39,580 bases of DNA, from the NCBI GenBank assembly GCA_035649575.1, contig DASRJH010000181.1, positions 1 to 39,580 on the forward strand. The letters are read 5' to 3'. Origin of the DNA: DASVAL01 sp035649575. Lineage in GTDB: Bacteria > Planctomycetota > UBA1135 > UBA2386. The notes below the pieces were generated by a model, which searched no databases, was not told the origin of the DNA, and worked only from the letters and a program-made list of their open reading frames with translations. Made by a program: the position numbers and the translations under genes. Positions within the stretch are counted from its first letter, which is position 1, and each line of letters starts with the position of its first letter. Below are positions 25,870 through 35,118 of this stretch, in pieces.

Positions 25870-25971
25870 ACTGATGGTTTGGGTGGAGCTGCCACTGCCC
25901 GTTGCATGTTAGCGCCAGTAAGCCTTCTACTGCTTGTGCGTCACGGTGGCGTGTCCACGCAAACCATCAGT
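25870..25971. repeat. Inverted-repeat element, copy 2 (102 bp)
   Basis: Same orientation and ends as the copy at 25189-25289: ACTGATGGTTTGGGTGGAG at the left and GTCCACGCAAACCATCAGT at the right. The centre keeps CTGCCACTGCCC, GCATGTT, TTGTGCGTC and GGTGGCGTGTCCACGC but differs elsewhere. That is the pattern expected if a folded structure rather than a coding frame is kept. Confidence 0.75.
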
Positions 25972-26013
25972 CCCCAGACGCTGCCATGCCATGCCCGCTA
26001 CGATGATGCAGAG

Positions 26014-26349
26014 ATGCCCGAGCAGGTCCTGCACGATCTCGCCGCGTTCGACCGAGCGCTGCAGCAGCACCCGCGTGTGCTGCTCTTCAAGCACAGCCCT
26101 GTGTGCCCGATCAGCTCTGCGGCGCGCGAGCAATACGAACAGTGGAGGGCCGAGCTGCCCGACGCGGTTGCGCTGTTCGTCGACGTGATCGCCGACCGGC
26201 CGACCGCGCGCGCCATCGCACAGCGCTGCCGAGTGACACACGAGTCGCCGCAGGCGATCCTGTTCGAGCAAGGCCGCGCCGTGTGGCACGCCTCGCACGA
26301 CGCGATCACCGCGGGCGCATTGCACGCGGCCTGGGCACCACGTTGTTGA
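26014..26349 (+). CDS. YtxJ-like (bacilliredoxin BrxC-type) thioredoxin-fold protein
   Basis: This encodes 111 residues from the ATG at 26014. The block VLLFKHSPVCPISSAAREQYEQW matches the YtxJ/DUF2847 family, a thioredoxin-fold group with one active-site Cys (here in SPVCPIS). The later SPQAILFEQGRAVWHASH block is also typical. Members act as monothiol redox proteins; in Bacillus they remove bacillithiol from proteins. Whether this organism makes bacillithiol cannot be told from the window. The frame extends upstream into the inverted-repeat element but protein character begins at 26014. No partner gene is nearby. Confidence 0.87.
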   Translation: MPEQVLHDLAAFDRALQQHPRVLLFKHSPVCPISSAAREQYEQWRAELPDAVALFVDVIADRPTARAIAQRCRVTHESPQAILFEQGRAVWHASHDAITAGALHAAWAPRC

Positions 26350-26551
26350 TGTCTCCGTCTGCGTGCTGGTGTAACCGCAGCCGCCGCCGGCACACGGGGG
26401 GGAGATCCGGTGACATCGGATAACTCCGAGTCAGTAACCGCGGCACTTCGTCCCGATACAGCACATCGGCCGGTGCCCGCGCGGATCGGGGCCCTTCCCA
26501 CGCTAGTCTGTCTCGTTGGTTGAAAAACCCTCACACTCTCCACGCGACCCA

Positions 26552-28213
26552 ATGACCACACCGGAGCTCGCTCACTCATTGGCCCTGCCGCAGCGTCGTG
26601 GCCTGGACCTGCTGCACGACCCCCGCTTCAACAAGGGCACCGCCTTCACCCCGAGCGAACGGGAGGCGCTGGGCCTGCGCGGCCTGCTGCCGCCGGGCGT
26701 GTTCGACGAGGAGGCGCAGCTGCACCGCAACATCCAGGCGCTGCGCCGCAAGGCATCCGACTTCGAGCGCTACCAGGTGCTGTCCGCGCTGGCCGAACGC
26801 AACCAGACGCTGTTCTTCCGGCTGCTCTGCCAGCACATCAGCGAACTGCTGCCGATCGTCTACACGCCGACGGTCGGCGAGGCCTGCCAGCGCTACGGCT
26901 ACTTCTTCCAGCGTACGCGCGGTCTGTTCGTGAGCGCCGACGACCGCGGCCACGTGAGCGACGTGCTGCGCAACTGGCCCGAGCGCGACATCCGCGTGAT
27001 CGTCGTGACCGACGGCAGCCGCATCCTCGGGCTCGGCGACCTCGGCGCGCACGGCATGGGCATCCCGGTCGGCAAGCTCACGCTCTACACGGTCTGCGCA
27101 GGCGTGCAGCCGCACCAGTGCCTGCCAATCACGCTCGACGTCGGCTGTGACAACGACGCGATGCGCGAGGACCCGCTCTACGTCGGCCTGCGGCGGAAGA
27201 GGCTGCGCGGCGCCGAGTACGACGCGCTGCTGGCCGAGTTCATGGACGCGGTCTCCGAGGTCTATCCGCGTGCGCTCGTGCAGTTCGAGGACTTCGCGAA
27301 CCACGTCGCGTTCGACCTGCTCGAGCGCTACCGCGACACGGCCTGCTGTTTCAACGACGACATCCAGGGCACCGCCGCGGTCGCGGTCGCGGGCGTGCTC
27401 GCGTCGCTGCGTCTCACGCAGCGGCGTTTGACCGATCAGCGGCTCTTGTTCGTCGGCGCCGGCGAGGCCGGCATCGGCACCGCGGACCTGTTCGTGTCGA
27501 TGCTGATCGAACTCGGCGTGGAACCTGCGACCGCGCGCAAGCAGTGCTGGTTCGTCGATTCGAAGGGCCTGGTCACCGCCGCGCGCAAGGACCTGAACCA
27601 TCACAAGCAGCGCTACGCGCACGAGCCGCCGGGCGCCGTCGCCGACCTGCTCGGCGCGGTCGAACTGCTGAAGCCGACGGTGTTGATCGGCGTGTCGGGC
27701 CAACCGCAGGCGATCAAGCAGCCGGTTGTCGAGGCGATGGCGCGCCACAACGAACGGCCCGTCGTGTTCGCCTTGTCGAACCCGACGAGCAAGGCCGAGT
27801 GCACGGCCGAGCACGCATACACATGGAGCCGCGGCCGCGCGCTCTTCGCGAGCGGCAGTCCGTTCCCCGCGTTCACGTACGAGGGCCGCGAGCACGTGCC
27901 GGGGCAGGGCAACAACGCCTACATCTTCCCGGGCGTCGGTCTCGGCATCGTCGCGAGCGGCAGCACTCGCGTGACCGGCGAGATGTTCGCCGTCGCCGCG
28001 CAGACGCTGGCCCGGCAGGTGCGCCAGCAGGATCTCGAACGCGGCTGTCTGTATCCGCCGCTCGAACGCATCCGCGAAGTCTCGGCGCACATCGCCGCCG
28101 AGGTTGCCGAGCTCGCGTTCGCGCAGGGGCTCGCGACGGTCGACCCGCCGGGCGACCTGCTCGCGTGGATCCGCACGCACGTCTACGAACCCGGTTACCA
28201 GAGCTACGCGTGA
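26552..28213 (+). CDS. maeA: NAD-type malic enzyme (malate dehydrogenase, oxaloacetate-decarboxylating)
   Basis: This encodes 553 residues, normal for the large-type malic enzymes that convert malate to pyruvate and CO2. Signature blocks are LLPIVYTPTVGEACQRYG, VVTDGSRILGLGDLGAHGMGIPVGKLTLYT, the metal-binding FEDFANHVAFDLLERYRDTACCFNDDIQGTAAV and the nucleotide loop FVGAGEAGIGTA. ALSNPTSKAECTAEHAY and GQGNNAYIFPGVGLG follow, as expected. NAD preference is inferred from the family and not proven. The ATG at 26552 is preferred over the upstream TTG at 26516. It stands alone and converges with a sigma-fusion gene whose stop lies 22 bp away. Confidence 0.95.
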   Translation: MTTPELAHSLALPQRRGLDLLHDPRFNKGTAFTPSEREALGLRGLLPPGVFDEEAQLHRNIQALRRKASDFERYQVLSALAERNQTLFFRLLCQHISELLPIVYTPTVGEACQRYGYFFQRTRGLFVSADDRGHVSDVLRNWPERDIRVIVVTDGSRILGLGDLGAHGMGIPVGKLTLYTVCAGVQPHQCLPITLDVGCDNDAMREDPLYVGLRRKRLRGAEYDALLAEFMDAVSEVYPRALVQFEDFANHVAFDLLERYRDTACCFNDDIQGTAAVAVAGVLASLRLTQRRLTDQRLLFVGAGEAGIGTADLFVSMLIELGVEPATARKQCWFVDSKGLVTAARKDLNHHKQRYAHEPPGAVADLLGAVELLKPTVLIGVSGQPQAIKQPVVEAMARHNERPVVFALSNPTSKAECTAEHAYTWSRGRALFASGSPFPAFTYEGREHVPGQGNNAYIFPGVGLGIVASGSTRVTGEMFAVAAQTLARQVRQQDLERGCLYPPLERIREVSAHIAAEVAELAFAQGLATVDPPGDLLAWIRTHVYEPGYQSYA

Positions 28214-28235
28214 CGGTTGCCGGGCGTTCGTAGGC

Positions 28236-31200
28236 TCATCGCCATCCTTCGGGCAGCACGCCGCGGAACTCGGCGCGGTCCCCGGTGGGTGGGATCTGGA
28301 ACGGACCGAGCACGGCGTCACCTGCGCTGGTCGCGCGTCGGCCGGCGCGCATCGGCCCGTCCGGGTTTGCGACCACGAGCGTGAACGGCACCTGCTGCAC
28401 GTACTCGATCGTGATCCAGCCGTCCGCGTCGGTCGTCCACCACTGCCATCCCTTCGGCTCCGCGGTGCAGTCCATCGTGACGGTCAGCCCGACCGCTGGC
28501 TCGCCGGTCGCATGCACGATCCGAACTCGCGCCGTCACGAAGCGCGCCGTGAACACGGCGTCGGTGGTCGCCCCGGCGACGACGCGGGCGCGTTCCGGCG
28601 GACGCCAGTAGCCCGCGTTGCCGGCGCCGCTCCGGTAGTCGAGACGCAGCCGGTACTCGCCCGCCGGCACCTCGACGTCGAACTCGCCGCGCGCATCGGT
28701 CGCGATCTCGACCAGCGCGTCGTCGACGAGGCCGCGCGTGCCGGCGCCCGGGTGCGAGGAGGCGGTGCCGCTGCCCACCCACGGCGCGCCGTTGACGAGC
28801 ACGCGGCCGCGGAGGCGCCCCGTAGCCAGCGCCGACAGGTCCGCGGCGACGGTGCGTTGTTCGCCGTCGCGCAGTGACATACGGCCGAGCACGCGGCCGA
28901 CGAGGATGCCGTCGGGCGAGCCGGACTGCATGTAGTTGCTCAGGTACAGCTGGTACTCGCCCGCTGCGAGCCCGCCGCACGTGCATCGGTCGCTGCCGTC
29001 GAGATCGACCGACGCCACCACCTCCCACAGGTTCGGGTCATCGCCGATCACGCGCTGCACCCACACGACCGCGCCGCGCTCGTTCAGGTTCTTCGCGCCG
29101 AGCGACCGGAGGCGCGCCTTGTACGGGGCCGGCCCCAGCCGCGCCGCGATCTCCGCCGGCGAGAATTCGATGCGGATCAAAGCACCGCGCGCGACGACGA
29201 GCTCGATCTCGTCGCCGGTCGCTCGCCCGACGATCGCCTTCGGCACGTGGCCCGGACCGAGTGCCGCGACGACGACATCGATGCCGTCTCTGACTACGAC
29301 CGTCGCACGACCGTCCGCGTCGGTGCACGCCGTGCCGAGCGGCGCATCGTCGGGGCTGTATTGCCGCGCCCACCGCGTCGTCGGGTCGAGCCGCAGCATC
29401 TCGGGGTCCGGCATCCCGTCGACCTCGCGCCAACCGGATGCCGCGGGGGTGCCCGCGACCGCTTCGATCGGCTGCAGCGTCCAGACCTCGGTGCCGGCGA
29501 CGGGCCGGCCGTCCGTCGTGACGACGCGCACGGCGCAGCTGCGCACGCGCGCCAACGGTACGGTCAGCTCGCTGCCGTCGCGCGGATCCCAGACGAGCTT
29601 GAGGCTCGGTCCGTAGCGCGTGTCCTTGGGGAACACCTGCACGTCGTGCACGCACCGCGCGAGCTTGCGGTGCACGCTGCCGTCGGGCTGTACGGCACAC
29701 GTGGTCGGTCTGACCCACGCGATCGATGTCGCCGCGTCGTCGAGGTGCGCCCAGCACGCGACGTGCACGTCGGGTACGAGATCGCCGGTCACGGCATCGA
29801 CGGCGCGCACGACCAGCGTGGCGGCCGGCTTCACGACGAGACGCACGTCGTGATCGCCCCAGTTGCAGGTGGGCTCGCCGACCAGCTCGAAGCCCTCGGC
29901 AGGCCGCGGCAGGCCGAAGCACACTGGCCCGCGCCGTTCCGGATCGAACGGACCGACGCGCGGCATCACGAACGTTCCATCGGTGCGCGTCTCGGCGTTG
30001 CCACGCGTGCCGCCGCCTTCGGCGCCCACGTCGAGCCCCGGCATCGGGCGGCCCGATTCGTCGGCGACGCTGCCGCGGATCGTGTGCGCCACGTCCTCGA
30101 AGGGCCATACGAGCACGTTCTCCTGTGCGGCTGGCGACGCGGGCACTTCCATCCACGCAGTCTCGCGTTCTGCGGGCAGCGCGCGACCATCTTCCCAGCG
30201 GATGCGGTAACGACCGGGAGGCAGAAGGTGCGGCCAGACGATGCGTCCGCCGGCGTCGCTGCGGACCTGCGCGAAGCACTTGAGAAAGAGTGCGTGACCG
30301 GCGTTGTCGCGCCAATCTATGCCCGCCCCGACACCCGCGTCGGGAACCGGGCTGCCTCGCCTGTCGACGAGTCGCGTGACCAACCGCACACCCGCGGTCA
30401 GTGGCACGTCGCCGAGATCGACTTCGCGCGGTGCGTCGTATGGTCCGAGGACGCGCATGCGGGGCACGTGCTGCTCGCCGCCGGCCTGCACGATCAGCTC
30501 ATCCTGACCCGGTTCGCACACGCAGCGGAACGCGCCTGCCGCATCCGAGGTCGCGTGCCAGGTCACCTCGAGATCTTCGGGTATGCGCTGGCGGTCGCGG
30601 GCCGCCGGGTAGCGCCACACCCTCACCTGCACGCCGGCGAGCGGCGTGCCCGTGGCGGCGGCGACGCAGCGGCCGAAGAACACGATGCCTGCCGGTTCCG
30701 CGGCGGGAGCCGACGCGGCGGTGCGCTCGGCCGGTGGAGCCTGCGTTGGCTCGCGCGTGAGGTCCGCGCTGGCGACTGCGGGACCGCTCGGGGCGAGGCG
30801 CGGCGACGGCACGGCACCTCCGGCCCACGCGACCGTACCCCACCAGCCGAGCAATGCGACCGCCACGAGCACCGTGGCCCGCAACAGCAACTGTTTCATC
30901 AGGAGTCCTCCGAGAACGATCGCGCCCGCACCGGCGGCGACGCCGCTCGCCGTCGCCTTCGTCGCGAGCTCCTTGGCAGCACGCAGCACGTCGGCGCGCA
31001 CCGCGGCGAGCCCGCGCCCCGCCGCGAGCATCACCGCGAGGCTCGTCGCGAGCCCGACCGGCAGATGCCGCCGCAGCTGCTCGAGCCCGCGCTTGAGACG
31101 CGTCTTGACGGTCTCGGGCGGGCAGCCGATCGCGTGCGCGATCGCGGCCGGCGACAGCTCGTGCACGAGGCGCAGCGTCAGCACTTCGCGGTAGCGCGGC

Positions 31201-31592
31201 GCCAGGGCCGTGAGCCCGGCTTCGATGGCGGCCATCGTCTCGCGGTCGAGTACGATGTCGGCGGCGCTGCGTTCCGAACAGCCGCCGCCGCGCGCCGGCT
31301 CGCCGCGCCGCTCGCGGCGGTGCAGCTTGCGCGCGTGATGCGTCAGGATCTGCGCGAGCCACGGCAAGAGTGGCCGCCGCGCGTCGAAGCGACCGGCGTG
31401 CCGCATCGCCTCGACGAACGTCGTCTGCACGAGATCCTCGGCAGTCGCGCCGTCGCGCACCAGATGCCCGGCGACGAGCAGCAGGTGGCCTGCGACCAGG
31501 TCGAACACCGCTGCCAGCGCGGCGAGATCGCCCGCGTCGCGGTAGCGCGCGAACAGCTGCTCGGCGGTGTGCGGGTTCGTGGTCGACGACAT
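28236..31592 (-). CDS. ECF sigma factor fused to membrane anchor and beta-domain tail (second copy)
   Basis: This encodes 1118 residues from the ATG at 31592; a GTG one codon earlier is possible. Sigma region 2 covers about residues 10-92 (GATAEDLVQTTFVEAMRHAG, PLLPWLAQILTHHARKLHRRE). Region 4 covers about 125-176 (YREVLTLRLVHELSPAAIAHAIGCPPETVKTRLKRGLEQL). Hydrophobic segments near 218-232 and 234-258 (LLLRATVLVAVALLGWWGTVAWAGG) anchor it. The remainder is Ala/Pro linker and several carboxypeptidase-regulatory-like or related beta domains (GIVFFGRCVAAATGTPLAGVQVRV, GSVADESGRPMPGLDVG, GRVLVNGAPWVG). It is divergent from a third protein of the same plan, with 213 bp between them. The beta domains differ from the other copies, suggesting different ligands. 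Confidence 0.9.
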   Translation of the reverse strand: MSSTTNPHTAEQLFARYRDAGDLAALAAVFDLVAGHLLLVAGHLVRDGATAEDLVQTTFVEAMRHAGRFDARRPLLPWLAQILTHHARKLHRRERRGEPARGGGCSERSAADIVLDRETMAAIEAGLTALAPRYREVLTLRLVHELSPAAIAHAIGCPPETVKTRLKRGLEQLRRHLPVGLATSLAVMLAAGRGLAAVRADVLRAAKELATKATASGVAAGAGAIVLGGLLMKQLLLRATVLVAVALLGWWGTVAWAGGAVPSPRLAPSGPAVASADLTREPTQAPPAERTAASAPAAEPAGIVFFGRCVAAATGTPLAGVQVRVWRYPAARDRQRIPEDLEVTWHATSDAAGAFRCVCEPGQDELIVQAGGEQHVPRMRVLGPYDAPREVDLGDVPLTAGVRLVTRLVDRRGSPVPDAGVGAGIDWRDNAGHALFLKCFAQVRSDAGGRIVWPHLLPPGRYRIRWEDGRALPAERETAWMEVPASPAAQENVLVWPFEDVAHTIRGSVADESGRPMPGLDVGAEGGGTRGNAETRTDGTFVMPRVGPFDPERRGPVCFGLPRPAEGFELVGEPTCNWGDHDVRLVVKPAATLVVRAVDAVTGDLVPDVHVACWAHLDDAATSIAWVRPTTCAVQPDGSVHRKLARCVHDVQVFPKDTRYGPSLKLVWDPRDGSELTVPLARVRSCAVRVVTTDGRPVAGTEVWTLQPIEAVAGTPAASGWREVDGMPDPEMLRLDPTTRWARQYSPDDAPLGTACTDADGRATVVVRDGIDVVVAALGPGHVPKAIVGRATGDEIELVVARGALIRIEFSPAEIAARLGPAPYKARLRSLGAKNLNERGAVVWVQRVIGDDPNLWEVVASVDLDGSDRCTCGGLAAGEYQLYLSNYMQSGSPDGILVGRVLGRMSLRDGEQRTVAADLSALATGRLRGRVLVNGAPWVGSGTASSHPGAGTRGLVDDALVEIATDARGEFDVEVPAGEYRLRLDYRSGAGNAGYWRPPERARVVAGATTDAVFTARFVTARVRIVHATGEPAVGLTVTMDCTAEPKGWQWWTTDADGWITIEYVQQVPFTLVVANPDGPMRAGRRATSAGDAVLGPFQIPPTGDRAEFRGVLPEGWR

Positions 31593-31805
31593 CACGCTGC
31601 CTACTTACCCCAACGCGCGCAATCGGGTTCAGAAGCGCGCGGATTCCGGGTGCGGAGCTCGAGGAAGCGTGGCTCTAACCGGCGGCGGGTCATCGGGAGG
31701 GGTGCGGCATGTAGAGGGGGGGCGGCAGGTCGGCGCGGGGCGGGCGGATCGACCAACCCACGCGCGTGGCGGATTCCGTGAATCCGATGCGGCTTTCGCG
31801 GGATC
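31593..31805. other. Divergent region between two sigma-fusion genes
   Basis: 213 bp shared by the starts of two ECF-fusion genes reading away from each other. A G-rich stretch (about 31715-31745) is visible. I see no convincing -35/-10 pair or repeat. If these sigma factors autoregulate, their promoters should lie here. Confidence 0.4.
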
Positions 31806-34800
31806 ATGTTCCCGGTGCCCCGCACCGCCGAAACGACCATGGCCGACCCGAACGACGAGACTGCCGCCGCCCTGCAGGGCCAGGGCCGCGCGCTGCGCGC
31901 GCTCGCGCGTTCGATCCTGCGGTCGACGGACGGCGCCGACGACGTCGTGCAGGACGCGTTCGCGACCGCGCTCGCGGCGCGGCCGGCGCCGGCCAACCGC
32001 CCGGCATGGCTCACGCGCGTCGTGCAGAACTTGGCGCGGCGGCGGTTGCGCGACCACGCCCGCCGGGAGCACCGGCACGACCACCTGCTGCCGCCGACTC
32101 CCGCACCGGCCGTCGACGAGGTGCTGGCGCAGGTCGAGACCCATCGCCTCGTCGCCGAGGCCGTGCTGCAGCTCGGTGAGCCCTACCGGCGCGCGCTCGT
32201 GCTGCGTTTCTGGCACGACCTGCCGCCACGCGCGATCGCGCAGCGGCTCGGACTGCCGGTCGCGACCGTCAAGACCCACCTGCAGCGCGGGCTCGCCGAG
32301 TTGCGCGAGCGCCTCGACCGCCGCACCGGCGAACGCCGTGCGTGGCTCATGGCGCTCGTGCCGATCGCCCACCCGCACCTGATCACCGCGGCATCTCCGC
32401 TCGCTCTGACCACCGCCGCCACCCTTGCCGTCATGAGCTCCAAACACGTCGTGCTCGCTCTCGCCGCCTGCCTGTGCCTCGGTGTGGTCGCCTGGCAACC
32501 GTGGGCGCCGGCACCTGGTCCCGTCCGCGATGCACAGGCCGCGGACCGCGCCGAACCCGTGCGCGGCGCGCTCGCGGCCAAGCCCGCCGACGCACTGACT
32601 GCGCAGCCGGCGACCGCCGCGGCCAGTCCCGCTGCCGAGCGCGCGCCGGCGACGCCGGCCGAACGCACCTGCAGGGTCGTCGGCCGCATCGTCCTCGCCA
32701 ACGACGTGCCCGCCGCGAACGCGCGCATCCGGCTGCTGAACCTGTGGGAGCACTCCTCTGCCCCTCCGCTGTCTGCCGACGCGATCGCCGACGGCACGTT
32801 CGCGCTCACCGTGCCGCGTCCCTATGCCTGGATCACGTACACGTTCGCGCTGGCCGATGCGCCCGGCTACGCGGTGCGCGAGATGGAGATCGGCGGCGAC
32901 CAACAGAACGCGATCGCCGACGACCGGCTCGACCTCGGCACGTTCCGGCTCGAGCGCGGCGTCGCCGTCGCGGGCCGCGTCGTCGAAGCCGACGGTTCAC
33001 CGTTGCGGGCGCGCGTTCGGCTGCTCGCCTGGGATCCCTCGCGCGGTGGCAGCACCTGCGCAATGTTCCGCGGGCGCACCGTCGGTTTCGCCGAGCCCGG
33101 CGGCCAGTTCGCGCTCGCCGACCGGCTGTCGGCCGGCAGAGACGGGGCGTGGATGCTCGCGGCCGTCGGTGCGTTGGGCGTCGGTTGGGCGAAGCTCGCG
33201 TTCGCCGCCGGTCAGGACCACCTCGACCCGGTCGAGATCCGCCTGCTGCCGGGAGGCGGCGTCGACGTGACGGTCGTCGATGCGGGCGGCGTGCCGATCG
33301 CAGACGCGCAGGTGGTGGCGACGCCGTACTTCAAACCGATCGGGCTCGCACCGATGTGGGAGCCGAGGTGGACGTCCCACTGGCTGCCGGCGCTCGCCGA
33401 GCTCGAGGCCCTGTGGCTCCGCCGCACCGACGCATCCGGGCATGCTCGCTTCGCCAACCTGCCGCGGCGCCAGCACCCGAGCGTGCGCGACGCCAACCAG
33501 GACCAGAGTTCCGTCGAGGCGATCATCGTCGCCGCGGACAAGCAGGGCTGGGTCTCCAACTTCGCGAAGGTCGATCCTGCGGCCGGCGGCGAAGCACCCG
33601 TGACCGTTGCGATGACGAGGCAGCGCCGGGTCGCGTTCCACGGCAAGGTCGCGACGCCCGATGGCACGGCGCTGCCCGGCGTGAAGGTGCGCGGCGACGA
33701 CGTCTCGTCGACGACCGGCGACGACGGACGCTACGAGCTGCCCGCGCACACCTACGAGAGCGACCAAGCGTACTTCCTCGTCGAAGGCGGCGGCGTGCCG
33801 CTGACCCATGCGCTGGCCGACATCCCGCCGGACGGCGACCGGATCGCGCACGACTTCGTCGTCGAGTTGCGCGCGCCGGTCACCGGCCGCGTCGTCGACC
33901 AGTACGGCCAGCCCGTCGCGGGCGTGGCCCTGCACCTCGGCATCGCGAAGGGCGTGCACTGCCCGAGCACGCCTGAACGCACGGGCGCCGACGGCGTCTT
34001 TGCGTTCCCCGACGCGGTCGCGAGCCACGTCGACCTCTGGGTCCGACCGCCCGACCCGCAGACGGCGTGGCGGATCGAGCAGCCGCGCGCGTTGACGCGC
34101 CGCGACGGTGAGGTCATCACGCTGCAACGGCTCGACGGCCCTCTCGTCGACCTCACGCTCGAGGTCGTCGACGGTCGCAGGGGTGCGCCGGTCTCGCCGA
34201 CGGAGGTCGCGCTGCGGCGCCTGCACGGCAACACGGCCAGCTACGAGGGGCCTTACATCCGGGCCGAGCTCGCGCTCGGCGCGGCGACTGCAACGAGCCT
34301 GCGGCCCGGCCGCTACCGTGCGACGGTGCGCGCGTCCGACGGCCTCTGTGCCGAGCACGTGTTCGCGCTGCCAGCGGACGCGGGCAAACACACCGAACGG
34401 ATCGAACTGTGGCCCGCGGTCGCGCTCGTCTGCACGGTCGACGCGAGCGCGCTGCCGGCCGCCGACCTGGCCGAGTGGGCCGGCCGCACCGCGCTGGTCC
34501 TGCTCGACTCGCAGACCGAGCAGAGCTACTTCGTCGACGCCGCCGGCAAGCGGCAGAACTACACGCCGAACACGGGTGCGGTCCGCTTCGGCGGCGAGAT
34601 GACGTTCCGGCTCGAGCGCGTGACGCCGAACGTGCCGCTGCGCGTCTACGTGCCGCACGACGAGCTGTTCGGCGAAGCGTGGTTCACGGCAGCGCCCGGC
34701 GCGGATGCCCGCGTGACGCTGCGGCTTGTGCAATCGGGCCGGCTCTCGTTCGCGCTGCCCGCGGCGTGGCCCGAGGGTGCCTGGGAGATCGACGTGCACG

Positions 34801-34991
34801 ACGGTGCTTCGTGGCGACTGCTCGCGCACGGCCATCACCGCGCAGATGCTCCGGGTGCCTGCTCGGTGCGACGCGCAGGCGAGGTGCGCTGGCGCGTCCG
34901 GCTGTGGCCCGCGAACGGCGGCGAGGTCGTCGAACGCACCGGCACGGCGACCGTGCGCGCCGGGGCGACGGCGAGCGCCGTCATCGAGTGA
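31806..34991 (+). CDS. ECF sigma factor fused to membrane anchor and beta-domain tail (third copy)
   Basis: This encodes 1061 residues. Sigma region 2 covers about 28-90 (STDGADDVVQDAFATAL, RPAWLTRVVQNLARRRLRDHARRE). Region 4 covers about 115-168 (YRRALVLRFWHDLPPRAIAQRLGLPVATVKTHLQRGLAELRERL). One membrane segment lies near 213-231 (KHVVLALAACLCLGVVAW). A Pro/Ala linker leads to carboxypeptidase-regulatory-like repeats (GRIVLANDVPAANARIRLL, GRVVEADGSPLRARVRLL, GKVATPDGTALPGVKVRG, GRVVDQYGQPVAGVALHL). An ATG at 31839 is an alternative start, still before the sigma domain. It is divergent from the related gene at 28236-31592, and its end converges with the broken toxin gene, overlapping it by about 10 bp. 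Confidence 0.9.
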   Translation: MFPVPRTAETTMADPNDETAAALQGQGRALRALARSILRSTDGADDVVQDAFATALAARPAPANRPAWLTRVVQNLARRRLRDHARREHRHDHLLPPTPAPAVDEVLAQVETHRLVAEAVLQLGEPYRRALVLRFWHDLPPRAIAQRLGLPVATVKTHLQRGLAELRERLDRRTGERRAWLMALVPIAHPHLITAASPLALTTAATLAVMSSKHVVLALAACLCLGVVAWQPWAPAPGPVRDAQAADRAEPVRGALAAKPADALTAQPATAAASPAAERAPATPAERTCRVVGRIVLANDVPAANARIRLLNLWEHSSAPPLSADAIADGTFALTVPRPYAWITYTFALADAPGYAVREMEIGGDQQNAIADDRLDLGTFRLERGVAVAGRVVEADGSPLRARVRLLAWDPSRGGSTCAMFRGRTVGFAEPGGQFALADRLSAGRDGAWMLAAVGALGVGWAKLAFAAGQDHLDPVEIRLLPGGGVDVTVVDAGGVPIADAQVVATPYFKPIGLAPMWEPRWTSHWLPALAELEALWLRRTDASGHARFANLPRRQHPSVRDANQDQSSVEAIIVAADKQGWVSNFAKVDPAAGGEAPVTVAMTRQRRVAFHGKVATPDGTALPGVKVRGDDVSSTTGDDGRYELPAHTYESDQAYFLVEGGGVPLTHALADIPPDGDRIAHDFVVELRAPVTGRVVDQYGQPVAGVALHLGIAKGVHCPSTPERTGADGVFAFPDAVASHVDLWVRPPDPQTAWRIEQPRALTRRDGEVITLQRLDGPLVDLTLEVVDGRRGAPVSPTEVALRRLHGNTASYEGPYIRAELALGAATATSLRPGRYRATVRASDGLCAEHVFALPADAGKHTERIELWPAVALVCTVDASALPAADLAEWAGRTALVLLDSQTEQSYFVDAAGKRQNYTPNTGAVRFGGEMTFRLERVTPNVPLRVYVPHDELFGEAWFTAAPGADARVTLRLVQSGRLSFALPAAWPEGAWEIDVHDGASWRLLAHGHHRADAPGACSVRRAGEVRWRVRLWPANGGEVVERTGTATVRAGATASAVIE

Positions 34992-35118
34992 CCGGCGATT
35001 GGTCTACCTGGCCTGACGGTCTCGGCAGAGTGCCGGTGCGGCCAGGCGATTCTTCGCGCCACCAGCCATCGATCGTGCGGATCTGCAGTTCCGCATCCGG
35101 AACGACGATGACTTCCAT
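34981..35118 (-). pseudogene. Truncated, frameshifted ParE/RelE-like toxin
   Basis: The reading frame begins MEVIVVPDAELQIRTIDGWWRE, the usual N-terminus of ParE/RelE-type toxins, then loses family character and stops after 45 residues (full length is about 100). In the +1 frame the typical continuation NRLAAPALCRD appears right after the WWR block, then a TAG follows. So a frameshift near 35057 and a 3' deletion have broken the gene. Its ATG overlaps the antitoxin stop by one base (TGATG), the usual coupling in such modules. Confidence 0.7.

Noticed and set aside
25189..25971. Integron attC sites
   Set aside because: The paired ends lack the GTTRRRY core-site form, no integrase is present, and the element lies inside intergenic DNA on both sides of a minus-strand gene, not in a cassette array.
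26350..26551. Possible small RNA or gene between YtxJ-like and malic enzyme genes
   Set aside because: No open frame with protein character and no convincing hairpin.
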